Shown piece after piece: positions 12,101 through 25,857 of a stretch of DNA of 64,000 nt. Origin of the DNA: Verticillium longisporum (lineage: Eukaryota; Ascomycota; Sordariomycetes; Glomerellales; Plectosphaerellaceae); NCBI GenBank assembly GCA_019188255.1, contig JAETXT010000011.1, positions 2,418,001 through 2,482,000 of the forward strand. The letters run 5' to 3'. Made by a program: the position numbers and the translations under genes. Positions within the stretch are counted from its first letter, which is position 1; every line of letters begins with the position of its first letter. Under the pieces are notes generated by a model, which made no database searches, had not been told where the DNA came from, and saw only the letters and a list, made by a program, of their open reading frames with translations.

Positions 12101-15100
12101 ATGAACCAAAAGATCAAGGAAGTGCTTCTTGGACGTCTGCAACACGCCATCCAGTCATGGATTCAGGCTTTTGAAGATGACTACCTTGACGACGGCCGAC
12201 GTAAGAGAGCCAGCGAGAGCAATGACGAGGCGAAACCGGAGGGCCCGACAATCAAGCGCTTGGTGCACGAACTTACCATGCGAAACCAAGTTATCTATCT
12301 GGACCCGCCTCTGGAATTTGCCAGAGCCAGCTGGTTCGTCCATCTTCACGACTGGCTTGGTGTTGTCTGCAACATGAAGAAGATCAAGGCCACCCGGTAC
12401 CAGATGACCCTCACCACGGCAACTACTGAGGAACCCCGGTTCGACGACTTGCCTGGGGAGTGTACTGATCTTCTGAGCCGGGTCTACGTGTCTGTCGAGA
12501 AGAAGCTAAGGGAGCTTGGCGCTTATGTCGATAAGTGGTTGCAATTCCAATCGCTCTGGGACCTTCAATCTGAGCAGGTCTACGAAGTTCTGGGCGACCA
12601 ACTGTCAAGGTGGCTCCAACTTCTCCAAGAGATTCGCAAGACGCGCCAGACTTTCGACACCCAGGAAGTCAGTCGTCAGTTCGGACACACCACCATTGAT
12701 TACGACCAGGTTCAAACCAGAGTCAATGCCAAGTATGATCAGTGGCAACACGAGATTCTAATGAAGTTCGCAAGCCGACTCGGCACTCGCATGCGCGAGG
12801 TCCATGCCGACATTGAGAAGGCTCGCCGTGAGCTCGAGGGCCCGCGTTTGGATGCGTCCTCGACTGCTCAGGCTGTACAGTTCATCACCATTGTGCAAAG
12901 CTGCAAGCGTAACGTCAAGGCTTGGGCACCCGAGATTGACATGTTCAGGCAGGGACAGTCGACTCTTGTCCGGCAACGCTACCAGTTTCCCAATGACTGG
13001 TTGCACATTGAGCAGATCGACAACTCTTGGGGATCCCTGACTGAGATCTTAGAGAAGAAGGCTAAGGTCGTTCAAGACCAGACCGACGCTCTACGTGCCA
13101 AGATTACGGCCCAAGACAAGCACATCAGCGACAAGATTGCCGAGATCACGGCTCAGTGGAATGAAGAGAAGCCTGTGTCTGGAACTATCAAGCCCGATCA
13201 CGCCTCTGCCACTCTAGCTAGCTTTGAAATCAAGCTGTCCGAGCTACAGAACGAGTCTGAGATGGTTGGCAAAGCGAAGGAGGCGCTCGACCTCCCCGCC
13301 AACGTTGACAATTCTTTGGCCGCCGTTCTCGAGGAGGTTCACGACTTCCAGTCCGTCTGGTCCAATCTTTCCACAATCTGGTCTAGCCTCAACGAGACGA
13401 AAGAAACGCTCTGGACTGCTGTCCAGCCCCGAAAGGTGCGATCCAAGATCGACGACCTCCTTAAGAGCACCAAGGAGATGCCCAGCCGCATGCGCCAGTA
13501 TGCCGCTTTCGAACACGTCCAGTCCATCCTCAGGGGCTATCTCAAGGTCAACTCCCTTCTCTCTGACCTGAAGTCCGAGGCCATTCGCGATCGCCATTGG
13601 ACCAAGATCTACAAGCAGATCAGACCCGGGAAGCGTTACTCGCCGGTGTCGTTGACGCTGGGTGACGTTTGGGACCTCAACCTCGTTGCTACAGAAGTCA
13701 TCGTCAAGGACATCATAGCCCAAGCTCAAGGAGAAATGGCTCTGGAAGAGTTTTTGAAGCAGGTTCGCGAGACATGGACCAATTACGCACTCGAGCTCGT
13801 CAATTATCAGAACAAATGTCGCCTCATTCGAGGTTGGGACGATCTCTTCACCAAGTGCAGCGAGAACCTGAACTCTCTACAGGCTATGAAACATTCTCCC
13901 TACTACAAGGAGTTCGAAGAGGAAGCTTCTTCTTGGGAGGACAAGCTCAACCGCGTCCATGTCCTTTTCGACATCTGGATTGCTGTGCAGCGCCTATTGG
14001 CCTACTTGGAGGGTGCCTACACAGGCAAAGCCGATATCAAGCAACTGCCTCCCATCGAATCCTCACGATTCCAAAACATCAACAGCGAGTTCTCTACCGT
14101 CATGAAGAAAGTCTACAAGCAGCCCTATGTTCTGGATGTCCTCGGCATCGCGAACGTGCAGAAGTCCTTGGAGCGTCTCGCCGAGCTGCTCAACAAGATC
14201 CAAAAGGCCCTTGGTGAATACCTTGAAAAGGAGCGTGTGTCTTTCCCGAGATTTTATTTCGTTGGTGACGAAGACCTTCTCGAGATGATAGGTAACAGCA
14301 ATGACACTCTTCGCATCGCCAAGCATTTCAAGAAGATGTTTGCTGGTCTTTCCGGCCTGATCATGGACGATGAGACCATCATTTCTGGCTTCACTTCCAA
14401 GGAGGGAGAGGCTGTTCGACTAAAGAAGGAAATTTCGCTCGTCAAGACGCCGCGCATCAACGACTGGCTGACGCTTCTCGAAAATGGCATGAAGTCGACT
14501 CTTGCCGAGCTTCTTGCCGACGCTATCGCCCAGTATACGCCCATCTTCGAGTCTGAGAGTATTGACAAGTCAGTCTTGATCGAGTTCATGGACGCATTCC
14601 CCAGTCAGATAGTCGTCCTGGCTGCCCAGGCGGCTTGGACGACAGCTGTAGAACAATCCCTCGCTGACGGAGGAGTGACGCTTCAGTCGCTCTTTGATCG
14701 GGAGGTGCAGGTGCTTCGCCATCTTGCTGACACAGTCCTCGGAGACCTCGAAGTCATCCAGCGCAAGAAGTGTGAGCAGCTGATTACAGAGTGTGTTCAT
14801 CAACGGGATTGCGTTGAGAAGCTTATGAAGCTGAACGCAACCACACCAACTCACTACCTCTGGCTTTTGCAGATGCGCTACATATATACGCCAGAAGGCG
14901 ACTTCCAGCAGCGTCTGCAGGTCAAGATGGCCAATGCTAAGCTCAACTATGGCTTCGAGTATCTTGGAGTGCCAGATCGTCTCGTCCGAACCCCTCTTAC
15001 CGATCGATGCTTCCTCACCCTTACCCAAGCTCTCGAACAACGTCTTGGTGGCTCGCCGTACGGACCAGCCGGTACGGGAAAGACAGAATCGGTTAAGGCA

Positions 15101-18100
15101 CTCGGCCTGCAACTTGGACGTTTCACCCTCGTCTTCTGCTGTGACGACACCTTTGACTTCCAGGCCATGGGCCGTATCTTCCTGGGTATTTGTCAAGTCG
15201 GCGCCTGGGGCTGCTTCGACGAGTTCAACCGTCTCGAGGAGAGAATCCTGTCTGCCGTGTCGCAGCAGATTCAGAACATTCAACTTGGTCTCAAGCAAGG
15301 TGCTGAGGATGATAAGTCCCAGATTGAGCTCGTTGGTCGCCAGCTGTGCGTGAACGCCAACACCGGCATCTTCATCACAATGAACCCCGGATATGCCGGC
15401 CGTTCCAACCTGCCAGACAACCTGAAGAAGCTGTTCCGTAGCGTGGCCATGTCCAAGCCTGACAAAGAGCTCATCGCAGAAGTCATGCTTTACTCTCAGG
15501 GTTTCAACCAAGCCAAGTCCCTGTCCAAGCAGACTGTGCCATTTTTCGACAAGTGCTCGGGCAAGCTGTCCAAGCAAGCGCATTACGACTTCGGACTTCG
15601 TGCACTCAAGAGTGTTCTTGTTAGTTCCGGAGGCCTGAAGAGAGCCCGCTTGACTGGTGGTGATGGCGTCGACGTCGTAGAGGCCGAGATTATCGTGCAG
15701 AGCATTCGAGAAACGATTGCGCCGAAGCTTATCAAGTCCGACGTCGAAATCATGATGACCGTCGAGGACGTTTGCTTCCCCGGCGTCCAGTATGTCCCGG
15801 CCAACCTGGTGGCGCTCGAGGAAGCCATTCGTACACTGGCCGCTGAGAGACAGCTCGTCGTCAACGATACATGGATGACGAAGGTTATCCAGTTGTACCA
15901 GATACAGAACATTCACCACGGTGTCATGATGGTTGGAAATTCTGGTACAGGCAAGTCTGCCGCGTGGAAGATTTTGTTGGATGCTCTGCAAAAAGTCGAA
16001 GGCGTTGAAGGCGTACATCATGTCATCGACTCCAAGGTCATGTCAAAAGAAGCCTTGTACGGCAATCTCGACTCGACCACCCGTGAATGGACTGACGGTC
16101 TGTTCACGAGTATCCTGCGCAAAATCGTCGACAACCTTCGTGGCGAGGATTCGAAGCGTCACTGGATTGTTTTTGATGGCGATGTTGACCCTGAGTGGGT
16201 TGAGAACCTCAACAGTGTGCTCGATGACAACAAGCTCCTGACGCTTCCCAACGGTGAGCGTCTAAACTTGCCTTCGAACGTTCGGATCATGTTCGAGGTT
16301 GAAACCCTGAAGTATGCTACACTCGCTACTGTCAGTCGTTGTGGTATGGTGTGGTTCAGTGAAGACACTGTCTCTCCTCAGATGATGGTCGAGAACTACC
16401 TGATGACCCTTCGCACCAAGCCTTTCGAGGACCTTGACGAAGACAATGTTGCGTCCGCTCAGAGCCCGGCTAAGGCTCTCGCCCTCCAAACTCATGTTGC
16501 CGATCTCCTCAACTCTCACCTTACAGGCGAAGACTTTATCTCGTCAGCCCTCGATGAAGCTCGGGGCTACGACCACATTATGGACTTCACCGTGGCACGT
16601 GTGCTGAATACTCTCTTCTCGCTCCTCAACAAGGCAGTTCGAGACATGATTGAGTACAATGCTCAGCACTCCGACTTCCCCCTTGAGCCAGAGCAAGTCG
16701 AGGCCTACGTTTCCAAGAAGTTGCTGCTTGCTCTCGTCTGGTCTCTCACGGGAGATTGTCCGCTGAATGACCGCAAAACCTTCGGCGACGCCGTTGCTGG
16801 TCTCGCAAGCTTCGGCTCACCGCCTCTCGATGGTGCCAGCTCTCTCATCGATTTCGATGTCTCTCTTCCCAAGGCAGAATGGACGCAGTGGCAGAACCAG
16901 GTTCCTACTATCGAGGTCAACACTCACTCCATCACACAGACTGATGTGGTTATTCCCACTCTGGATACAGTTCGCCACGAGGATGTGCTCTACTCTTGGC
17001 TCGCTGAGCACAAGCCCCTTCTTCTTTGCGGCCCGCCAGGTTCGGGTAAGACAATGACGCTGTTCAGCGCTCTCCGCAAACTTCCGAACATGGAGGTTGT
17101 GGGCCTCAACTTCTCAAGTGCTACCACTCCAGATCTTCTGATCAAGACCTTTGAGCAACACTGCGAATACAAGAAGACACTGAACGGCGTGATACTGTCG
17201 CCTACTCAGATTGGAAGGTGGTTGGTCATCTTCTGTGATGAAATCAACCTTCCTGCGCCTGATAAGTATGGCACGCAACGAGCCATATCTTTCCTTAGGC
17301 AGCTCGTTGAACATAACGGCTTCTGGAGGACATCTGACAAGTCCTGGGTCACGCTCGACAGGATTCAGTTTGTAGGTGCTTGTAACCCGCCAACCGACGC
17401 TGGCCGTACTCCGTTGGGTGACCGATTCCTGCGACACGCCCCTCTCATCATGGTTGACTACCCTGGCGAGCTTTCGCTCCAGCAAATTTACGGCACTTTC
17501 AACTCCGCCGTCCTTAAGATCATCCCCACGCTCCGTGGCTATGCCGATCAGCTCACGCAAGCCATGGTTAAGTTCTACCTCGAGTCTCAGCAACGCTTCA
17601 CCCCCAAAATCCAGCCACACTATGTCTACAGTCCTCGTGAGCTAACACGATGGGCCCGCGGCATCTACGAGGCGATACGCCCGCTGGAGAATCTGTCTCT
17701 GGAGGGTCTTATCCGTATTTGGGCGCACGAAGCTCTGCGACTTTTCCAAGATCGTCTCGTAGCCGAAGATGAACGCCAGTGGACAGATGAGGCAGTGCGG
17801 CGCATCGCAACCCAGTACTTCCCCAGCATTGACGAGCAGCAGGCTCTCGGTGGGCCCATTCTGTTCTCGAACTGGCTATCAAAGAACTACGTGCCTGTGG
17901 ACCGTGAACAGCTTCGAGACTTCGTCAAGGCTCGTCTCAAGACATTCTGCGAGGAAGAAGTGGACGTGCCTCTCATTCTCTTTAACGACGTTCTGGAGCA
18001 TGTTCTTCGCATCGATCGTGTGTTCCGTCAGCCTCAGGGCCATCTGATTCTCATCGGTGTCAGTGGCAGTGGCAAGACAACTCTCTCTCGCTTCGTAGCT

Positions 18101-21100
18101 TGGATGAATGGTCTGAAGGTCTTCCAGATCAAGGTCCATGGCAAGTACTCCGCTGAAGACTTCGACGATGACCTCCGCGACGTCCTGCGCCGCTGCGGTT
18201 GCAAGGGAGAGAAGATCTGCTTTATCATGGACGAGTCCAATGTTCTCGATTCGGGTTTCCTGGAAAGGATGAACACCCTGCTGGCCAACGCCGAGGTTCC
18301 CGGTCTCTTCGAGGGCGACGACTTTGCTGCCCTGATGACGGCATGCAAGGAAGGTGCTCAACGTCAAAATCTGCACCTTGATTCTCAGGAGGAGCTTTAC
18401 AAGTGGTTCACGCAACAAATTGTGAAGAACCTGCACGTCGTCTTCACCATGAACCCACCCGAAGACGGTCTCGGCTCCAAAGCAGCCACCAGTCCAGCGC
18501 TGTTCAACCGTTGCGTGCTCAACTGGTTCGGTGACTGGTCTGATCAGGCGCTCTTCCAAGTAGGCCATGAGCTTACCCACTCCATTGACCTGGACCGGCC
18601 CAACTTCCAGGCACCTGATTCGATTCCCGTCGCTTACCGCGGGCTCTCTTTGCCGCCATCGCACCGCGAGGCAATTGTCAATTCCATGGTTTACATTCAC
18701 TACTCTCTCCAGCGCTTCAACGTCAAACTACAGAAGCAGCAAGGCAAGGTCACTTTCCTCACGCCCAGGCATTTCCTTGACTTCGTTGCGCAATACGTCA
18801 AACTTTACAACGAAAAGCGGGAGGACCTTGAGGAGCAGCAGCGCCATCTCAATGTCGGTCTAGAGAAGCTCCGCGACACCGTCGACAAGGTTCGCGATCT
18901 GCGTGTCAGCCCTGCGGTGAAGAACTCCCAGCTTCACCAACAGTATGCCGAGGCAAACGAGAAGCTGCAGCGCATGATTGCCGACCAGCGAGAGGCTGAA
19001 CAGAGGAAGAACACTTCTCTCGAGATCCAGGCTGCTCTAGAAAAACAAGAATCCGAAGTTGCTTCACGGAAGAAGATTGTATTGGAGGACCTCGCGCGAG
19101 CTGAGCCGGCTGTCGAAGAAGCCCGCGCCAGCGTCAGCAATATCAGGGGGCAGCATCTAAGGGAAGGCCGATCCATGGGCAACCCACCTCAAGCGGGGTG
19201 ACTCGCTCTCGACTCCGGCTGCACATGGCTGGGTCACAAGGTCAACGAGTGGAAGAACATCCAAGCGATCGTGCGCAAGGACGACTTCATTGCCAGCATC
19301 GTCAACTTCAACAACGAGGAGAAGATGACCAAGCCTCTGCGCGTCAAGATGCGAAACGAATTCCTGTCAAACCCCGAGTTCACGTTCGACAAGGTTAACC
19401 GCGCCAGTAAGGCCTGTGGTCCGCTAGTCCAATGGGTGGAGGCGCAGGTCACTTACTCAGAGATTCTTGATCGTGTCGGCCCTCTGAGGAATGAGGTGGA
19501 GCAGCTCGAAGAGCAGGCTCTGCAAACGAAGGCTGAAGCCAAGGCCGTGGAAAACACCATCAACGCCCTTGAATCGAGCATTGCGACCTACAAGACCGAG
19601 TACGCAGCGCTCATCAGCGAGACACAAGCCATCAAATCCGAGATGGAGCGAGTACAATTCAAGGTCGACAGGAGTGTCAGGCTCCTTGACAGTCTATCAT
19701 CAGAGAGAGTTCGCTGGGAGGAAGGAAGCAAGTCTTTCGAGACGCAAATCAGCACCCTCGTTGGCGACGTCCTGGTCGCCGCGGCTTTCCTCGCTTACAG
19801 CGGTCTTTATGATCAAACTTTCCGAAAGTCAATGATGGAAGACTGGTTGCACCAGCTTCATCTTTCCGGGGTCCAGTACAAGCAACACAATCCTGTGACT
19901 GAGTATCTTTCTACTGCTGATGAGCGGCTCGGCTGGCAAGAGAACAGTCTCCCCGTGGACGACCTCTGCACCGAGAATGCCATCATTCTGAAGCGCTTCA
20001 ACCGCTACCCTCTCATCATTGATCCATCTGGGAGAGTCACAGAGTTCCTCCAGAAAGAGAGCAAGGATCGTCGCTTGACGGTCACTAGCTTCCTTGACGA
20101 TTCCTTCACCAAGCAGCTTGAGAGCTCTCTCAGATTCGGTAACCCAATCCTGATCCAGGACGCGGAGCATCTCGACCCTATCCTGAACCAAGTCCTCAAC
20201 AAAGAGTACCAAAAGACTGGCGGTCGTGTTCTCATCCAGCTCGGCAAACAACAGATCGATTTCTCGCCTGCTTTCAAGATTTACCTGTCCACGCGCGATC
20301 CGTCTGCAACCTTCCCTCCCGATATCTGCAGTCGAACCACATTTGTCAACTTCACGGTTACGCAGAGCAGTCTTCAGACACAGTCCCTGAACGAGGTTCT
20401 CAAATCCGAGCGGCCAGATGTGGACGAACGACGATCAAATCTCATCAAGCTGCAGGGAGAGTTCACGGTGCACCTGCGCCAGCTTGAGAAGCGCCTCCTC
20501 CAAGCCCTCAACGAGTCTCGTGGCAACATCCTTGATGACGACAACGTCATTGAGACCCTGGAGACCCTCAAGACAGAGGCGGCGGAGATCTCGGCAAAGA
20601 TCAGCAGTACTGAGGGTGTCATGGCAGAGGTTGACGAGATCACGCAACAGTACAGCATTATTGCTCGTTCCTGCAGTACTGTCTTCGCCGTGCTGGAGCA
20701 GCTGCACTACCTCAATCACTTTTACCAATTCTCGCTCCAGTACTTCCTCGACATTTTCCACTCTGTCCTGCGAGGCAACCCGAACTTGGCTAATGAGAAG
20801 GACCATAATGTCCGCCGGGATATCATCGTCAAGGACCTGTTCGTCTCTGCCTTCAAGCGAACAGCTCTGGGTCTGCTCCAACGCGATCGTATCACCTTAG
20901 CCATGCTGCTTGCACAGGCCTCACCATACCCCATGGACAAGGGGCTCATCGACGTCATCCTAGACAAGCGTGTGGAGGGCAAGGATCTCTCCACCGAGCC
21001 AGATGCCCGAGACGAGGCCTTTGCCAGAGCGGGCCACTTTAGCGCGCTCAAGGACAAGCTGGGCAGGGCTGCCTCTACTGACTGGGACACTTTCCTTACC

Positions 21101-22336
21101 GAAGAACTTGCAGAGAACTTTGTTCCCCAGATCTGGGACGACAACACATCGGCAAATGACCAAGCACTGCTATCGCTTCTGCTGGTCAAGCTTTTCCGCC
21201 TTGACCGTTTCGTTCCTGCTGCAGAGCGCTTCGTGACGCTCGTATTTGGCTCTGACCTCTTCGATATTGTCGAGGATCTTAAGGAGACTGTCACCCAGGT
21301 GCCTGCCACCAGACCTGTCGCCCTTGTCTCTAGCCCTGGCTTCGATGCCAGCTACAAGGTCGACAACTTGGTGGAGAGAATGCGGGTCAACTGCACCAAC
21401 ATTGCCATGGGTTCCAACGAAGGTCTCGCCAGCGCTGACAAGGCCGTCACCAACGCCGCACAAACAGGCTCGTGGGTCCTGGTCAAAAACGTCCACCTCG
21501 CGCCGTCTTGGCTCCAAAGTCTGGAGAAGCGCATGGATTCCCTCAACCCCCACTCGGACTTCCGGCTGTTCCTCTCTATGGAGTCGAGTCCCAAGATTCC
21601 CGTCAACCTCCTGCGCGCTTCTCGGGTCCTCATGTACGAGCAGCCTGCTGGTGTAAGGGCCAACATGAAGGACTCAATGTCTTCGCTCTCAACACGGTCT
21701 GCAAAGAGCCCTGTGGAACGTACCAGGCTTTACCTACTGCTCGCTTTCCTCCACGCCGTTGTCCAGGAGCGTCTGCGCTATGCCCCCAACCTCGGTTGGA
21801 AGGGTTTCTGGGAGTTCAATGACAGCGATGTAAGTCTACCTCCTCTTGAAATATCGTGATTGAAGACGCTAACAGGTTCACAGTATGAATGCTCGGCATT
21901 CATCATTGACACGTGGATCGAACAGGCTGCCGGGACTCGCACGAACATTGCGCCTCAGAGCATTCCGTGGGACATGATTCGCTACCTCGTCACTGAGACT
22001 TACGGCGGCAAGATCGACGACGAAGGCGACTTCCGCCAGCTCAACAGCCTCGTCGAGTCATTCCTCACGCCTGCAGCATATGACATTGGGCACAAACTCG
22101 TCGAGGGGCCTGATGGTTCCGAGGAAGGCAGTCTGGTTGTCCCATCCGGCACGTCTCTACCTGAGTTCACAGCCTGGATCCACAAACTTCCCGAGCGCGA
22201 GCCGCCCACGTACCTCGGACTGCCGGCCAATGCAGAGAAACTGCTGCTGGTTGGTCTGGGCCGCAGCCTGATCGGCAATCTGAAGAAGGTGATGGACACT
22301 CTGGACGAGGGCGAGCAGCTCATGGCTGAAGCTTAG
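9178..22336 (+). CDS. DYN1/nudA homolog: cytoplasmic dynein 1 heavy chain (in-frame TGA at 19,199)
   Basis: Minus-end-directed microtubule motor for nuclear migration, spindle positioning and endosome transport. Exons 9178-9463, 9525-21829 and 21884-22336; total 4,348 codons, normal for fungal cytoplasmic dyneins. An N-terminal tail of about 1,900 residues is followed by P-loops of AAA1 (GPAGTGKT, about 1,942), AAA2 (GNSGTGKS, about 2,232), AAA3 (GPPGSGKT, about 2,598) and AAA4 (GVSGSGKT, about 2,940). Then come the stalk coiled coil, microtubule-binding domain, AAA5, AAA6 and C-terminal domain. Homology runs in one frame through the large second exon, but codon 3,321 is TGA, just at the stalk/microtubule-binding junction. 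The flanking 31 codons contain several unusual Gly, Arg and Trp residues at positions I know as Lys, Thr, Val or Leu. No intron can remove the stop without losing conserved sequence. Translated as written it would lack the microtubule-binding domain; I suspect a base-call artefact. Identification is certain. Confidence 0.93.
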
Positions 22337-24211
22337 TAAGCACTGTTGTTGGGCGTGTATGTGTGTCATTTTATCGCAAACCGGCAAGCTGCGTTGACGG
22401 CTGTTCAGATTCACCTCATTTTCTGTGCACTCTGTTTTTGATGCGGCGCATCGTGGTTGGGGAGAAGAGGGGGGATGGCCTCCAGGATTATATCGCTTAT
22501 TCGCTCTTCACCTTGCGCTGATACCCCCTTTTGAGCACATCAGTTCGACTAGATTGGTTACTGTTTTGTCATCGCAAGCAAGTATTTTTTGAGTTGAATC
22601 TATATCTTCGCACGCAAATCCCAACAGCAGTTGATTCCAATGGGGTTTTAGCCTACACCGTAAACCAGACCGACACTGGAGGGGCCTCCTTTTGTTGGCG
22701 GCGAGTCGTAGCAAGCCGCAGTATCTTGGCTTACACAAGATTACCCTCCTCTCATGACCGACATTCACCTTCAGATACGACTAGAGAAGCTCAACAGAGC
22801 ATACAACTTCTTGGCAGATCCTCTTTGGGCTACGAAAACCAGGTGAATAACAATTCCAAAACGAGATGGAGGTCAAAGTAGAACAATCCCCAACACCCTA
22901 CCCCCGCCCCCCTTCTTCCCCCCCACATGAGGCTAAAGGCGATCGCCACCTTGACTTGGGATCCCTCGATGCGGCTCCCAAGTTCCTGGCATTTGGTACA
23001 CTGTCCGATGTTTTCCTACTCGTCTTTGGGTGTTCGAATTGTTGGGCTTTCTTGAACGACTGTAGGTTGTCCGCGTTGCTCCAGTGACTGCTCGCCCTGG
23101 CTGACGTGCCCAGCATGGCCTGGCTGGGCTCCCAGGTCGCTTCCATTCCTTCGACGTTTTTGCTGCAATCACCACGACCGGTAGATCCCCGTGTAATGTC
23201 ATCAAGCCAGTACCGTACGGGCTCAGGCTTTGTTCTTCGCTTGGGATAGGTCACTGCTGGTTCTGGCAGATGGTCGCCTGTCCACTCTGACGTTTGCGAG
23301 GCTGCATGTTTCGTCGCTTCCCCGTCATGATCATGGCACGAATCGTGGCTGGGGATCTGTGCTTCGGCCTCACCGTCGTCGGGGCAGTGGTCCAGATTGA
23401 CCATGCCGAAAGGTCCATGATTTGCATGGTGAACTCCCATATTGACGGAAATGATCTGAACTGAGACCCTGTAGAGAAAACGATGCATACGTACAGGGTA
23501 AATTATGGTCACAACCTATGCATCATGCTTGACGGAGTCAGGGATGAGTTTTTGTAGTCTATTGTCTCCTTGTCGTCCCAAGCTAAGCGCTTCGTGTAGG
23601 CGAAGTGTATTTCGAATTCTCAATGGGTTTGCCAATGGAAACCTGTGCATTGAAATTACAATTGATACGAATTACAGTTCTACTACAGAATATCACTTCC
23701 AATGACCACGTCAGCTTGGGCTGGGTCTCGGGCAGCGTTGGGCTCTCCCAAAGCCAGCGACGACATCACGTTCTGCATCTTCCTGCAGTCAGGCACACCC
23801 TCTCTGTCTATAACTCTTGGAATTTGGGGGTGGCTCGCACGCGTGCATGTGGACGGCTGGCTGGCAGCGACAGCCTGATGCCCGCATAGGTAGGGTCACC
23901 TGCCCCCCTCTTCTTCTATTATTTTCCCATCCACTCCGTAGCAGAGGCAAATGCTCGGAATTGTTTCAAGTTTGAGATGAATCCGGCTACAGTCTGATCC
24001 CTCGGCTATGACTGAGGCCGCCTGCTGCGTTGCCCGTAAGGCTGGCCGCTTTTGCCCCTTGTATTTGAGCGCAGCATAACGTAAATAGTAGGTAGCTTTC
24101 CGTTTTCGCGATTTTCATCCCATTGTGTTGCAGCCTGCTTCCCGATATCCTACTTAACCTTCACAATCGCTTATAGATATCATCGAAGACCTGAGGATAC
24201 AGCAAGGTACG
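22337..24211. other. intergenic between dynein and the Clr5-domain gene
   Basis: Mostly non-coding 3' and promoter DNA. The only candidate is a weak minus-strand open frame at 22,898-23,488 (listed separately). No tRNA, repeat array or mobile element seen; a TAGGTAG-type motif lies at 24,088-24,095. Confidence 0.45.
22898..23488 (-). CDS. doubtful hypothetical protein, 196 aa
   Basis: An uninterrupted minus-strand frame starting at ATG 23,488. The product would be hydrophilic, rich in Asp/His early on (CHDHDGEATKH) and in Ser/Lys/Arg later, with no signal peptide, membrane segment or domain I recognise. It sits alone between the dynein 3' end and the Clr5-domain gene. Length alone is not significant at this GC content, so it may be chance. 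Confidence 0.2.
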   Translation of the reverse strand: MHRFLYRVSVQIISVNMGVHHANHGPFGMVNLDHCPDDGEAEAQIPSHDSCHDHDGEATKHAASQTSEWTGDHLPEPAVTYPKRRTKPEPVRYWLDDITRGSTGRGDCSKNVEGMEATWEPSQAMLGTSARASSHWSNADNLQSFKKAQQFEHPKTSRKTSDSVPNARNLGAASRDPKSRWRSPLASCGGEEGGRG

Positions 24212-25857
24212 ATGGGTCGCGTACGGACAGCATCCGGAGCACAAGCTCAGTTGTCTCCCACGAGGCGACGTCATCCAGCAAAATCAGCGAAGCCCGGACG
24301 AGATCGAGCTCCCCGTAAACCGGCCGGCGAGTGGGCGCCGTTCAAGGAGGAGATTGGCAGGCTATACCCATTACATGAACTCAAAGCATTAAAGGAAATC
24401 ATGAAAAAGGATTACGGCTTTTGCGCAACGTAGGTCTCCCGCCTTGTCAGCATCCGAAGCATATTTAATGAAGTCCCAGCAACCGCCAATATGTTTACCG
24501 ATTGGGTCTATGGGGCTTTGCAAAGTATGGCCAGTCGCATAATGTCAGCTCAGACTCTGGAAACTGGGACGATGACGACGACGAAGACAATGATGAGGTT
24601 GCCGAAACCAACACTTCGTCTTCCTTTCGCGCTACGTGCGCCGACGATGACGAAGAGGGATTGTTCGCAGACACAACGCCGCCAGAGGACCCTCCGGCCC
24701 TCAACCTCTCGGTATGCGACGAAAGCCGGCTCCAGCAGAAGTTAGCAGCCGATCTCCTGTACATTGTTGGAGATTATGCCACGGCCTCTGATCTGTACCT
24801 TCAATACAGTCTGTCGCAGTCTTTCAAGGGTGATGCCAGCCAAGCGCATCGACTAAATCTCATCAACTATGCCAACACAGCTCGCGGAAATCATCATATC
24901 ACCACCGCAAAAGCCATGATTCAGAAGCAAATCAATGCGCTGGATGGACCTTCAACTCGGCGGTTCTTCAAGCTACTCAAAGCTGTCGTTGTTTCTCGCT
25001 TATCTGGTGGCGACCCCGAGGCTCTTGACCAAGAACTTAAAGAGCTGAATGAGATCATGCTCGAGGTAGAGGATTCATTTGTCGATGACAATGACGATCA
25101 CAAGATGCTATCAAGAAGTCATCAACTGATTGACATGAATGCACTTGTGCTTTTGTGTCGGGCTGAGAAACAATTGACATCAAGAGAAGGCAGCCACGCC
25201 ACGGGGTTCAACAATGCGCCAGGCATGCGAGACAAATATGTCGAGCAACAACTACGGTGGACGTTCCAAGGCAGTCGTTGCAATCCGGTCGCCATGCACA
25301 AGTGCCTTGAATGGTGCCACGTGCCACGAGCGCAGGTTCAGGTTCAGGGGTACAGCTCCATCGACTCATTCATGCCTCTCTGGGCCATATATGCCAACGA
25401 GGCGTGCAATTCTCGGCAGGTCCAGCCCCCCTGGTATGATAGATGCGAGACCGAAATGGGAATATCGCCGACCGCTCTGCTTTACACCTTGTGTCGCTAT
25501 GACAGCACAGGTCGGCTGCCTGCCCCGGGTAGTCTTGACATACACCAGTTTATCAAACGATATCTGGATCTTTTTGTCACTGCTGATTCGCCGTCGGAAG
25601 GCATGCCATGGCGGCTGTGTGACATCCGGCAGCTGGTAAGCCAGACGCTCTATGTACCTCTCCCCGGTTCCGATGCTGTCGACGGAGAGCCCATTTCTCT
25701 CTTCTTCAGCAGCCAGGAAAACCAGCACTCGATGGAGAAGGAAGACGCCGAGGACATGTCGCGATCTGAGTACAGCTTCATCGACGTTGGCGCCGGCGAA
25801 TATGACTTCAACTTCGGCCTGGGAGGGATGCCAGAGAACACCATTGAGCTCTGCTAG
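24212..25857 (+). CDS. Clr5-domain protein, 531 aa
   Basis: Putative regulatory protein. Exons 24212-24429 and 24480-25857; the 50-nt intron splits the Clr5 domain. Residues about 38-90 match the Clr5 domain: W-x-P-FKEEIGRLY, then ELKALKEIMKKDYGF, and after the intron NRQYVYRLGLWGFAKY. The domain is named after fission yeast Clr5, linked to gene silencing, and is greatly expanded in filamentous fungi, where most members are uncharacterised. An acidic Asp/Glu-rich stretch follows, then a mostly helical C-terminal region of about 400 residues with no named domain I can assign. The splice join is supported by domain continuity. DNA binding is inferred from the family. Confidence 0.82.

Noticed and set aside
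19199..19201. Selenocysteine or programmed read-through at the dynein TGA
   Set aside because: Filamentous ascomycetes lack selenocysteine insertion, the following CTC is not the known CTA read-through context, and the flanking codons are also abnormal.
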